DNA from: Zarea fungicola
Taxonomy: Eukaryota > Ascomycota > Sordariomycetes > Hypocreales > Cordycipitaceae
Assembly (NCBI GenBank): GCA_900169235.1
Contig: FWCC01000117.1
Coordinates: 182,510 to 246,509 of the forward strand
Length of the DNA stretch: 64,000 nt
Reading direction: 5' to 3'
The position numbers were made by a program, and so were the translations under genes. Below are positions 36,201 to 44,824 of this stretch, piece after piece (within the stretch, counting starts at the first letter, position 1; every line of letters begins with the position of its first letter). The notes under the pieces were generated by a model. That model did no database searches and was not told where the DNA came from. It saw nothing but the letters and a program-made list of their open reading frames with translations.

Positions 36201-37554
36201 ATCGAGAAATACCGCTGGAGCTTCCCAAACATCAAAAGAATACATTGATGAAGTATCTCACCAAGTTCTGGGCCGAAAGATCCGCCAGTGGCTGGTCTGC
36301 ATTGGATTATCCCATCAACCCGACGGATCACATCTTTGTTGACTCCAACATTATTGTTCGTGAGGACGAGCCGAGCTCTGTAATTGCCCTAGCTCTGAAC
36401 AGCGACGATTACAGAGACAAACTCGAACATATTCGAGGCGAAGCACAGGAAACGTCTCCAGGCGAAGCATTTGACGATATACAGGAGCCGAAGTCCATGC
36501 CTACCACCTCGGAGCATGGAGATGTGCGGCCGGATGCATCTGAATTGGAAAAGAGCTTGTTGCGCAAAACAGGAACACACTTGAAGTACCAGTTTAAAGA
36601 AGGCGCTGCCATCATGACTTGCAAAATCTTCTATGCAGAGCAGTTTGATGCCTTGCGACAAAAGTGTGGCGTTGCCGAGCGCATTGTGGAATCGCTCTCA
36701 CGCTGTCTGAAGTGGGATTCTCGCGGTGGAAAAACAAAGTCTGTCTTCTTGAAGACGCTGGATGACAGACTAGTGTTGAAGTCGCTCTCTCCTGTCGAGA
36801 CTTCAGCGTTCTTAAACTTTGCTCCCGGCTATTTTACCATCATGGCCGAGGCGCTATTCCACGACCTGCCGTCCGTCATCGCTAAGATGCTTGGATTTTT
36901 CCAGGTCATCATCAAGAACCCTATTACAGGCACAGATATCAAGCTTGATCTCATTCTGATGGAAAATTTGTTTTACGACCGACCGCATGCCCGGCTTTTT
37001 GACTTGAAGGGCTCTATGAGAAACCGTAAGATCCAGTCGACTGGTGAGCAAAACGAAGTACTTCTGGACGAAAACATGGTGGAGTACATTTACGAGTCGC
37101 CCCTCTTTGCCCGGGAACACTCCAAGAAGCTACTGAGAGCGTCGGTATGGAACGACACGCTCTTCCTCGCCAGGCAAGATGTCATGGATTACTCTCTCAT
37201 GATTGGCGTGGATGAGGCGAGAAAAGAGCTGGTGGTTGGCATCATTGACTGCATCAGGACATACACGTGGGACAAGAAACTGGAGAGTTGGATCAAGGAC
37301 CGTGGATTTGCGGGCGGAGGCCGCAATCGACCGACGGTGACGAGTCCAAAAGAATACAAGTCTCGGTTCCGAGAGGCTATGGCGAGGTATGCTGATACAT
37401 GTTCACTTCCATGAGGAGAAAGAACAATACTAATTACAACTTTGCCAGATATATCCTGCAAGCACCAAACTGTTGGCATTTATTCAACAATACCCAATAC
37501 CCAGTGTACTATGGTCGCGCTAGGTTTGAAGACCAACCAGTGGTGCAAAATTGA
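30215..37554 (+). CDS. FAB1: 1-phosphatidylinositol-3-phosphate 5-kinase Fab1
   Basis: Two exons, 30215-37386 and 37449-37554, giving 2425 residues. Domains in order: a disordered Ser-rich N-terminus; a FYVE zinc finger at about 415-480 with ECFLCQ and the PI3P-binding RKHHCRTCG; a chaperonin-like (CCT) domain at about 850-1085; a Cys-rich conserved region to about 1560; a disordered linker; and a C-terminal PIP kinase domain from about 2100. Kinase landmarks are GGKTKSVFLKTLDDR, DLKGSMRNR, MDYSLMIGVDE and IIDCIRTYTWDKK. The enzyme makes PI(3,5)P2 on endosome/vacuole membranes with Vac14 and Fig4. The last intron (62 nt, GTATGC donor, TACTAATTAC branch, GCCAG acceptor) is supported because splicing restores RYILQAPNCW, the family's usual C-terminus; reading through it instead ends at 37414 with ADTCSLP. 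The GGK motif reads TKS where SGS is usual. Confidence 0.94.
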
Positions 37555-37998
37555 AAAAAAAAAAAAAAAGATTGAGGATAGAATGCTGTTACATGTGGCG
37601 TTATTATCGTAGTTTTGCTGGAGTTTTTTTCTTTTCTTGAGTTTTTGGGCATAACATATCATGGCGTTTGGAAGTTTGGGACTTTTGCTTTTTTACTCTT
37701 TCACGAATGAGGACGCAGCTATTTATTGTCGCATGCATGAAGCGGGACTTATTCATGAATTAAGAATATATGTCAAGATGATATCAGGTTTTGTCTCGTC
37801 CATAACGCTCTATTCAGATATCCAAATTGGCTACTTCATTCTAACCAACGTCTGTTCGAAAGCATCTTTGAGTTGTACCACCAGAGGGTCAGGTCCGTGG
37901 AGTTCTGGTTATTCTGGCCAAAGTATCCCTCTAGAGAGCGGACCACGCAAAACAAAGCAGGGATGCGAATGAGTTGGCAACTAGGACAAGACACGATG
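37555..37998. other. 3' intergenic between FAB1 and candidate small gene
   Basis: This begins with an A-run (37553-37568) right after the FAB1 stop, then AT-rich sequence. No coding evidence is seen apart from a possible alternative last exon of the minus-strand small gene near 37960 (CCTAG acceptor). Confidence 0.45.
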
Positions 37999-38377
37999 TC
38001 AGTACGAGCCTTTTTGGAGGTGCGTACAAAAGTGTTTCATCCTACCGCTAGGTGTCCCTGGCTGCCTCGTTAAACCGGAACTGAGTATGGTGGCAGGAAG
38101 CCAATCATTGGCTGCCGCACGGATATAATTTACAATATTGAGGTCTTCCGCGAGCCATCTTTCCCCTCTAGCCCGGAGTTCTGCTTCAGCTTGCCTTTCA
38201 GCCTCCGCCCGTACTTCTTCCGGATACTGCCTTCCTAAAAGTGAAAGGGTTAGTCCAACTTGAACGTCTTGAAGGACCTTCTGAAATGTATGTTTTCTTC
38301 TTAGGATACATACGACCTCTCCTGTGCCAATATTGCCGTCTCCGAGCCCTCGTTTGGCGCTGCTGGCGAGAAGGCAT
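37999..38377 (-). CDS. candidate small two-exon gene, function unknown
   Basis: A spliced model, complement(37999-38234, 38314-38377), gives 99 residues. The support is internal. Exon 1 starts with an ATG and is strongly Arg/Gln-rich (MPSRQQRQTRARR). The 79-nt intron has a consensus GTATGT donor, a GGACTAAC branch site and a TTTTAG acceptor. The phases match, and exon 2 opens into an amphipathic helix-like run (YPEEVRAEAERQAEAELRAR) followed by WLAEDLNIVNYIRAAANDWL. Neither exon alone is long enough to stand out. The 3' end is uncertain: a further intron with a weak GTAGGA donor could replace the last residues. I do not recognise the family. It might be a relic of a larger gene. It diverges from MDM12. 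Confidence 0.45.
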
Positions 38378-38807
38378 AATCGCTATGTTGTAAATATAAT
38401 GTTGTGCCTAGGCAAATACAAAATAAATCCCATGAAAAACTCTAATGGACAGATAATATTTGTTTTTCAGTCTAATTGTTTTATTTCTTTCCAACGTTTA
38501 CCGTGGCATGAATCGGACTCTCGGCAGGAGCTTTCAGTTTCGCGCCTGTAATTGCAGGCACAACCTCAGCTCCTGCTGTTAGGACAATTACCTTGGTGAA
38601 ACTGTGACTAGGTAAACGTTAAGCCGGGAAATTCTTTGTATGGGCAATTTTCCCATTTATCTGCGTCAATAATAGCATGTGCTCCCGCAGATTTGGTTCG
38701 CAAAGCGGGTCTCAGATGAACCGCCATCGTCCCTGCCACGGTTTCAAACCCATTCAACTTGACGATCTCTTGACCATGACTTTGTGCATTAACGACAACC
38801 GCGCCCA
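38378..38807. promoter_or_regulatory. divergent upstream region of MDM12
   Basis: This is a 430-bp stretch upstream of the MDM12 ATG and of the candidate small gene. An AT-rich section lies at 38390-38490. A short minus-strand frame overlapping the MDM12 start shows no protein-like pattern and is ignored. Confidence 0.45.
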
Positions 38808-40235
38808 ATGTCAATAGACCTCAACTGGGAGACGCTCACGAGCGGCCCAGACGGTGATGCGCTGGCGGAGCGTATCCGCGCCTTCATCCACGACAAGTTC
38901 CAGACAGTACCACTCCCGCGTTTCATTAAGTCCGTGACGGTGCATGGCTTCGACTTTGGTAGTATCGCGCCAGGGTTGGAACTCAAGGACATTACGGACC
39001 CCCTGCCCGATTTTTACAAGCAGGAGCTTGAAGACGATGAGAGCGATGATGAGGTGGATGAGGAGTATGAGCCGAGTCATCACAACGGCCAGAACCAGGG
39101 CACAACGCGGCAGCCACAGTCTGCGAGGAATCGGCCAGCGGATCTAAAGGCCGCGATTCGGCACGAGTTTTCGAATTACCATCATGACTTGGGAAGCCCG
39201 TTTATGGGAACGTCGACACCGGGCCTGCTGGGCGGCCCGGGGCTTAGCTACCTTCACGGCCATCTTGGCACCGGCACGCAGACACCGCTGGCTGCTGTCG
39301 CGGGTGCGCATCTCGGCAACAGCTGGCTCGGCCACGGCTCTGACAGCGCATCGGCGCCGGCAGGGGGGTCAACAGCACACATGGCACCCAGCCACAGCCG
39401 CAACCCGTCGCTGAGCAGCGTGACATCGGTGGATAACTTCCCACCAAGTTTCATGCCAGCTGCGTCGTCGACGCTGCCTCCTCCGCCACTGGCCACGGCC
39501 TCGGCCAACGCGTCTCCCTCGCACTGGGGTCTTCGCGAGAAGTCGAGTGTCTCGACCCTCGCGCCGACATCTCATGGTAACTCGCGCCCGCCGACGCGTG
39601 ATGCCCATGCCGAGTCGGCCGTCATTGACTCCGACTATGACGAGATTGGCAACAACGACGAGGGTGGCGAGGCAGATATCACAGCACCACTGCCGGATGG
39701 CACCGGCTCGTCATCAAGGAGGCGAGAGCCACGCGTAGAGGATGTCCAAGCCGTCTTTCGCATCCAGTATGCGGGCGATATACGCCTAAACCTTACGGCG
39801 GAGATTCTACTTGACTACCCGATGCCCAGTTTCGTGGGTATCCCACTCAAACTCAACATTACAGGGCTTTCCTTTGACGGGGTGGGTGTCTTGGCGCATA
39901 TTCGCAAGCGCGTCCACTTTTGCTTCCTGAGCCCTGAGGACGCATTGGCGGCGGTGGGAGCGACTGGCGATGATCCTGGTGGTATCAGCGGTACTTCGCA
40001 AGGTGGCGGGAATGACCCTAATCAATCCGAGGAGGGGTCCAGCGGCAAGAGCAAGAATGCACGATTCGGCGGACTACTACAGGAGATCAAGGTGGAGAGC
40101 GAAATTGGTGGGCGCGAAGGCGGGAAACAAAGTCTGAAGAACGTGGGCAAAGTGGAAAAGTTTGTGTTGGAGCAGGTTCGCAGGATATTCGAGGAGGAGT
40201 TTGTATATCCAAGCTTTTGGACGTTTCTGGTATAA
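38808..40235 (+). CDS. MDM12: ERMES complex subunit Mdm12
   Basis: One exon of 475 residues. The N-terminus [20 protein letters not shown] is the conserved start of Mdm12, followed by [20 protein letters not shown]. The SMP lipid-transfer domain is split by a low-complexity, acidic then Ser/Pro-rich insert at about residues 80-300. It resumes at [19 protein letters not shown] and [19 protein letters not shown], with [11 protein letters not shown], and ends in [17 protein letters not shown] at the extreme C-terminus. Mdm12 bridges Mmm1 in the ER and Mdm34/Mdm10 in the mitochondrial outer membrane, where it transfers phospholipids. It is longer than the yeast protein (271 residues), as is usual in filamentous fungi, because of the insert. 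It converges on VPS28. Confidence 0.95.
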   Translation: MSIDLNWETLTSGPDGDALAERIRAFIHDKFQTVPLPRFIKSVTVHGFDFGSIAPGLELKDITDPLPDFYKQELEDDESDDEVDEEYEPSHHNGQNQGTTRQPQSARNRPADLKAAIRHEFSNYHHDLGSPFMGTSTPGLLGGPGLSYLHGHLGTGTQTPLAAVAGAHLGNSWLGHGSDSASAPAGGSTAHMAPSHSRNPSLSSVTSVDNFPPSFMPAASSTLPPPPLATASANASPSHWGLREKSSVSTLAPTSHGNSRPPTRDAHAESAVIDSDYDEIGNNDEGGEADITAPLPDGTGSSSRRREPRVEDVQAVFRIQYAGDIRLNLTAEILLDYPMPSFVGIPLKLNITGLSFDGVGVLAHIRKRVHFCFLSPEDALAAVGATGDDPGGISGTSQGGGNDPNQSEEGSSGKSKNARFGGLLQEIKVESEIGGREGGKQSLKNVGKVEKFVLEQVRRIFEEEFVYPSFWTFLV

Positions 40236-40544
40236 CAAGCCAGATTTTTCAATGGTATGTATGTGAATAGAAAACGGCAAGGGATGATGAAGATTTTGTT
40301 ATATACTATATACATGTTCTGGTGTAGATGCCCCACGAAGTTTTCTACTGCATTGGAAGTAAGGCCACCTCTACACTTCAATTACTTTCTCCAGCACTGT
40401 ATATCCCATTCTCTGCGCTTAAAATAAGTACATGGCGGCAATTTCTTGTGTGTGATATGAAAAGTGCAGTTGTCCCTTGAACTCAGGCAGATTTTCTGCG
40501 GGTAAGGCCTTTGTGACGTGCACATGGTAGGCTTCATTACCATG
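40236..40544. other. short convergent 3' intergenic, MDM12 / VPS28
   Basis: This is a 309-bp, AT-rich stretch between two stop codons, expected to hold both polyadenylation regions. Nothing else is visible. Confidence 0.6.
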
Positions 40545-41418
40545 TCATGTCAAGGTGCGCCTGAAGCCCTGGTAGGCCTGCTGGATATCCATGTCGAGTT
40601 CTCTTGCTTGCTGCTCACTGAGTTCCTCACTCGCCTTCATCTGATTGAGGGTTATGAGCCACTGTACAATCTTGCCTCTATTCTCAAAGTCCTTGTCCGT
40701 GACGTTGTTGACTGACTGAATCACATCTGACAGGAGTGGGTGCAGCTGATCCTTCGACAGCAAGCCCAGCTTGACAGCATCAAGAAACGTGATGAAATCT
40801 TGCGTCGCTTCAAGAATCAAGACACCACTTGTATTATTCCTGTCCGATGCGCCAGCAGGGGCCGAGGACGATGGCGTTGTAATTGTGGAGGGCAGGCCAG
40901 CCTGGAGTCGTTTCGTGGCGCGAGGGGCTTCAATCTGGAGGTATCTGGTCAGTCTCCATGATTTTCTTTTTTGTTCAGCTTGAAATGTAATGCATCTTGA
41001 CGTAGAGGTCCATCTTACATCCCATTTGGACTGGAACTCTTCCAACCCACCGAATGCATTGGCAATCGTCTCGTCTGCGAGCAGCGCATTGTACTGCCTC
41101 AGCGAGCGCTCGCATATTTCCGTGTATTCTGCCTCTGAAACGGCATCCTTTATAAACGCCTTTTCGAGCTCATCGAGCGTGACTATTATACTGAACAGCT
41201 CTGCGAGCGAGTCTTGCAGGTCGCGCTCAGCTCGTGTGGTCGTCAAGGTAACTTCCTGAGAGCGATGACGTACACGGTCAGCAGGCAATCTTGTAGCAGA
41301 CCAAGGATCGCGCAGGGTAGTTGGAATACGATACCTCGTCTAGATTTATTGAAGCGGATAGTGCCGTGTTTGGAACATAGCTATGCGGCGTCGGCGCGTA
41401 ACCCTGCCGAGGAAGCAT
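40545..41418 (-). CDS. VPS28: ESCRT-I subunit Vps28
   Basis: Three exons, complement(40545-40934, 41019-41255, 41335-41418), giving 236 residues. Exon 1 supplies the conserved fungal N-terminus (MLPRQGYAPTPHSYVPNTAL, then SASINLDE). A GTATCG...TCAG intron leads into EVTLTTTRAERDLQDSLAEL. The second intron is 84 nt, a multiple of three with no stop, so an unspliced reading stays open; ending it at CTCCAG joins KWD to IEAPRATKRLQAG, matching the family, whereas the nearer CCAG acceptor breaks the frame. Vps28 binds Vps23 through its N-terminal core helices and ESCRT-II through its C-terminal four-helix domain (here from about residue 140, TQDFITFLDAVKLGLL onward). ESCRT-I sorts ubiquitinated cargo into multivesicular bodies. 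Length agrees with yeast (242). Confidence 0.94.
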
Positions 41419-41767
41419 AATGGAAGCTGCCTACCTTTATGAAGTTGGTGGTGCTGTGTTATAGAGGAAGCTCCAGCGGATGCCCGCCTATAACTCAAAG
41501 CTCCTCAGCCTCAGTGACAATGTGGTGGCGCGGGCAGCATTTGGCGGGGAACACTGGTCAATAGTGGCTCATGGGCGGCAGAACAAACTCACCGCCCTTG
41601 GCCGACCTTGTCAACTTGACTTATCGATAAGTAAACGCTCGAATTTTTTTTGGGATGTGCTTCCGACTGGACTTGCTGCTGTCAGCGGACTGAACTATCT
41701 GCAACTTCATATCCAAATCAGGGCCAGTCCAATTCGCCCGCTCGCGGATTGAAATTATACTGTCACC
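41419..41767. promoter_or_regulatory. compact divergent promoter VPS28 / NOC2
   Basis: Only 349 bp separate the two divergent ATGs, so the genes must share upstream sequence. The stretch contains GGCGGGGAACACTGG and TTATCGATAAG (palindromic core at about 41621-41631), plus a T-run at 41645-41651. I cannot assign a factor. Confidence 0.6.
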
Positions 41768-44125
41768 ATGGGGCCCTCCAAGAAAAACATCAAAGCTACC
41801 AAAAAGTTCGAAAAGACCCATCTTAAGGGTGTTCTCGAGCGACGCAAGGTTACGGCCAAGATCAAGCAAAGGCAGCAGATCCAGGACAAGGCCAAGCAAC
41901 GAAGGAGTAAGGATGCCGAGTTTCTCGGCAAGGATGGCCAGCCCAAGCGGTCACATGGGCCCCGGGACCGACAAGTAAACGATATGAGTGTCGACGACTT
42001 CTTCAAGGGTGGCTTCGAGGAAATTATCGAGGACGAGGACGCCAAAAAGGCCAAACTGGGCAAGAGGAAACGCGATGACGAGTCCAAAGCGACCGGCAGC
42101 GCCGAGCAGGACGGCAGTGATGACGACGATTCTGATGCCATGGATGCGCAGCCTGTAGCCAGTGGCAGCGACGATGATGAGGAGGATGAGGATGGCGACG
42201 ATGCCGGCATGACCCAGGAGACCATGGACGCACTCGCCGAAAAGGATCCCGAATTTTACAAGTTCCTCAAAGAGAACGATCCCGATGCGCTCGATTTTGA
42301 TGACAATGCCGATCTGGCCGAGGTGGACGGGCTCAGCGCCGGTGAGGACTCTGAAACGGAGGAGCAAGGGGAGGGCGAAGTGCAGCCAAAGAAGAAACAA
42401 AAGAAGAGCAAAAAGACTGAGCAAGATGTTGATGCAGACGGCAATGAGCTCACCACTGCCATTCTCGCCAAGTGGCGCAAATCTATGAAGGAAGACAAAT
42501 CTCTACGTGCGACGAGACAAGTCGTTCTTGCTTTCCGCTGCGCCGCCCACCTCAACGAAGACGGTGACGATGACTCGGAGCAAAAATGGACAATCAACAG
42601 CGCCGAAGTCTTCAATGATGTTCTTCTTCTCGCTCTCAAGGAGATTCCCATCGTCATCAACCACCACCTTCCTGTCAAGGAGTCGGCCTCTGGCCGCGTC
42701 TACGTCCAGACAGAGACCAAAAAGTTCAGCACTCTGTCGCTTCTGCTAAAGACGTATACCTCAGCGCTGATGCACCTCCTCGGCACGCTGTCCGACGACC
42801 GCACGCTCAAGCTGACGCTATCCGCCATCACCCCGATCCTGCCGTACCTACTCTCCTTCAAGAAGCTCCTCAAGGCGCTGGCCAAGGCCGTCGTCAACTT
42901 CTGGGCCCAGCCCGCCAGCTCCGACACCACCCGCGTCACCGCCTTCCTGGTCCTGCGCCGCCTCGTCGTCATTGGCGACAAGGGCATCCGCGAAATGGTG
43001 CTCAAGTCTGTCTACCAAGGGCTGGTGCAGGGCTGCCGCATCACCAACCACAACACGATCCAGGGCATCAACTTGATGAAGAACTCGGCCGCCGAGCTAT
43101 GGGGTATCGATGCCGCGGTCGGCTACACCACTGCCTTCAGCTTCATCCGCCAGCTCGCGATCCACCTCCGCAACAGCATCGTGCACAACAAGAATGATTC
43201 GTTCCGCATGGTCTACAACTGGCAGTTTACGCACTCGCTCGACTTTTGGTCATGCGTGCTTGCCTACCACTGCACGCCTGAGAAGGAAGCCGAGGCTGGT
43301 AAGGAGTCGCAGCTGAAGCTCCTCGTCTACCCTCTCGTCCAGGTCACTCTGGGCGCCATGCGCCTCATCCCCACGGCGCTCTACTTCCCGCTCCGCTTCC
43401 ACCTCGTTCGCTCGCTGCTGCGCACGTCGCGTGCCACGGATACATACATCCCGCTCGCGTCCCCGCTTCTCGAGGTGCTCGCATCGGCTGAGATGAAGAA
43501 GCCTCCCAAGAGCACGACGCTCAAGGCCTTTGACTTTGCCGTCGCGTACAAGGCGCCCAAGTCGTACCTGCGCACGCGCGTGTACCAGGACGGCGTTGGC
43601 GAGCAGGTCGTCGAGCTCCTCGGCGAGTTCATGTACCTCTGGAGCAAGTCCATTGCCTTCCCCGAGCTGGCGCTGCCCATCACCATCCAGCTCAAGCGCT
43701 GGCTCAAGCAGTCGCGCTCCCGGGAGAAGGGCAACAAGAACGGGAAGCTCGGCGCGCAGCTCGTGCTCCTCATACAGAAGCTCGAGGCCAACGCCAAGTT
43801 CATCGAGGGCAAGCGTGCCACAGTGGACTTTGCCCCTAAGGACCGCGCGCAGGTGGATAACTTCCTGCGGGATTTTGACGCCGCCAAGACGCCCCTCGGT
43901 GCATACATCATCGGGCAGCGCAAGAGTCGCGCGGAGAAGACCAAGCTGCTAGACGAAGCGCGCAAGGAGGATGATAAGAAGCGCAGGGACGATGAGAAGG
44001 CGGCACTGGAGGAAGACGATGATGTGATTGATTCCGATGAGGACATGGACATGGAGGGTGATGACTTTGATATGGAAGACAATGAGGAGGAGGAAGAGCT
44101 AGAAGATGATGAGGATGACGAGTAG
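41768..44125 (+). CDS. NOC2: nucleolar complex protein Noc2 (60S ribosome assembly)
   Basis: One exon of 785 residues, start in CACCATGG. The N-terminus is Lys-rich (MGPSKKNIKATKKFEKTHLK, then RRKVTAKIKQRQQ), followed by acidic runs at about 110-220. The Noc2 helical-repeat domain spans about 230-700 and includes KWRKSMKEDKSLRATRQVVL, FSTLSLLLKTYTSALMHLL, NKNDSFRMVYNWQFTHSLDF and LYFPLRFHLVRSLLRTSRAT. It ends in an almost purely Asp/Glu tail. Noc2 pairs with Noc1/Mak21 in the nucleolus and with Noc3 in the nucleoplasm to mature and export pre-60S particles. The length is close to yeast Noc2 (710). Codon usage is GC-rich at third positions through the conserved domain, unlike the flanking acidic tails. 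It converges with the Ppc89-type gene. Confidence 0.94.
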   Translation: MGPSKKNIKATKKFEKTHLKGVLERRKVTAKIKQRQQIQDKAKQRRSKDAEFLGKDGQPKRSHGPRDRQVNDMSVDDFFKGGFEEIIEDEDAKKAKLGKRKRDDESKATGSAEQDGSDDDDSDAMDAQPVASGSDDDEEDEDGDDAGMTQETMDALAEKDPEFYKFLKENDPDALDFDDNADLAEVDGLSAGEDSETEEQGEGEVQPKKKQKKSKKTEQDVDADGNELTTAILAKWRKSMKEDKSLRATRQVVLAFRCAAHLNEDGDDDSEQKWTINSAEVFNDVLLLALKEIPIVINHHLPVKESASGRVYVQTETKKFSTLSLLLKTYTSALMHLLGTLSDDRTLKLTLSAITPILPYLLSFKKLLKALAKAVVNFWAQPASSDTTRVTAFLVLRRLVVIGDKGIREMVLKSVYQGLVQGCRITNHNTIQGINLMKNSAAELWGIDAAVGYTTAFSFIRQLAIHLRNSIVHNKNDSFRMVYNWQFTHSLDFWSCVLAYHCTPEKEAEAGKESQLKLLVYPLVQVTLGAMRLIPTALYFPLRFHLVRSLLRTSRATDTYIPLASPLLEVLASAEMKKPPKSTTLKAFDFAVAYKAPKSYLRTRVYQDGVGEQVVELLGEFMYLWSKSIAFPELALPITIQLKRWLKQSRSREKGNKNGKLGAQLVLLIQKLEANAKFIEGKRATVDFAPKDRAQVDNFLRDFDAAKTPLGAYIIGQRKSRAEKTKLLDEARKEDDKKRRDDEKAALEEDDDVIDSDEDMDMEGDDFDMEDNEEEEELEDDEDDE

Positions 44126-44824
44126 GAGAGGAGGGAATGAGCGTGAAGATGGTAACAAAACATGTAAACCGGAGTTAGGCTGTATATATCATTAAAAAGG
44201 GATACCTCGATTTATTTTCTTTTCTATTTTCCCCGGTTTTCAGATTTCCCACAATATGAAACCCCAGTGTGGAGCAGGTCAAGGTCAGAAAAATCTGGGT
44301 TACTAGTCGGCTTACAGTATTTAGTCATTGTTGGACAAGTATTTGAAGCAGCCGGGAAGAAGAATAGTATATACAATAGTGCATGCCAGATAAGAAAATT
44401 CAAGGAAACAACATAGCAGAGCAGTCTTTTGCTCTTTGTATTCGTCTTTATCCTAAAACTCTGTCCCATGCTGCAGCATTCCCGTGCTCTTACAAAACAA
44501 CCCACGTATGCCTCTCGTCATCCAAGCTGGTACCAGTCAAGGAGCAACAAGAAAGAAAAACGAAAAGAAAAGAAAAGTAATATAAAATGCAAATAAAACG
44601 CCAATTATTCCTTCCATTGTTATGCGCCTTAACATTGGTTGACCCGAGCGAGAAAAAAAAAAAAAAAAAAAGTAAAAATTCTTCAGTCTTTTCTTCAACC
44701 CTTTCCGCCAAAAAAAGAAATCCACATGCATTCATAAAAACAAAAATGTTCGCTAACTCATGACGCCCATAATGAAAAGACAAATGCTTTATCGTTTCCC
44801 ACAAGAATGGGACTTGAAGCCCTC
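44126..44824. other. convergent 3' intergenic NOC2 / Ppc89-type gene
   Basis: This 699-bp AT-rich stretch has A-runs near 44650-44671 and AAAAGAAAAGAAAAG near 44562-44577. No gene is supported. It should hold both 3' untranslated regions. Confidence 0.55.

Noticed and set aside
43381..44163. 260-codon minus-strand Ser-rich frame
   Set aside because: It is antisense of the NOC2 acidic tail and conserved domain. Long Ser runs are what antisense GAX/GAG codons give.
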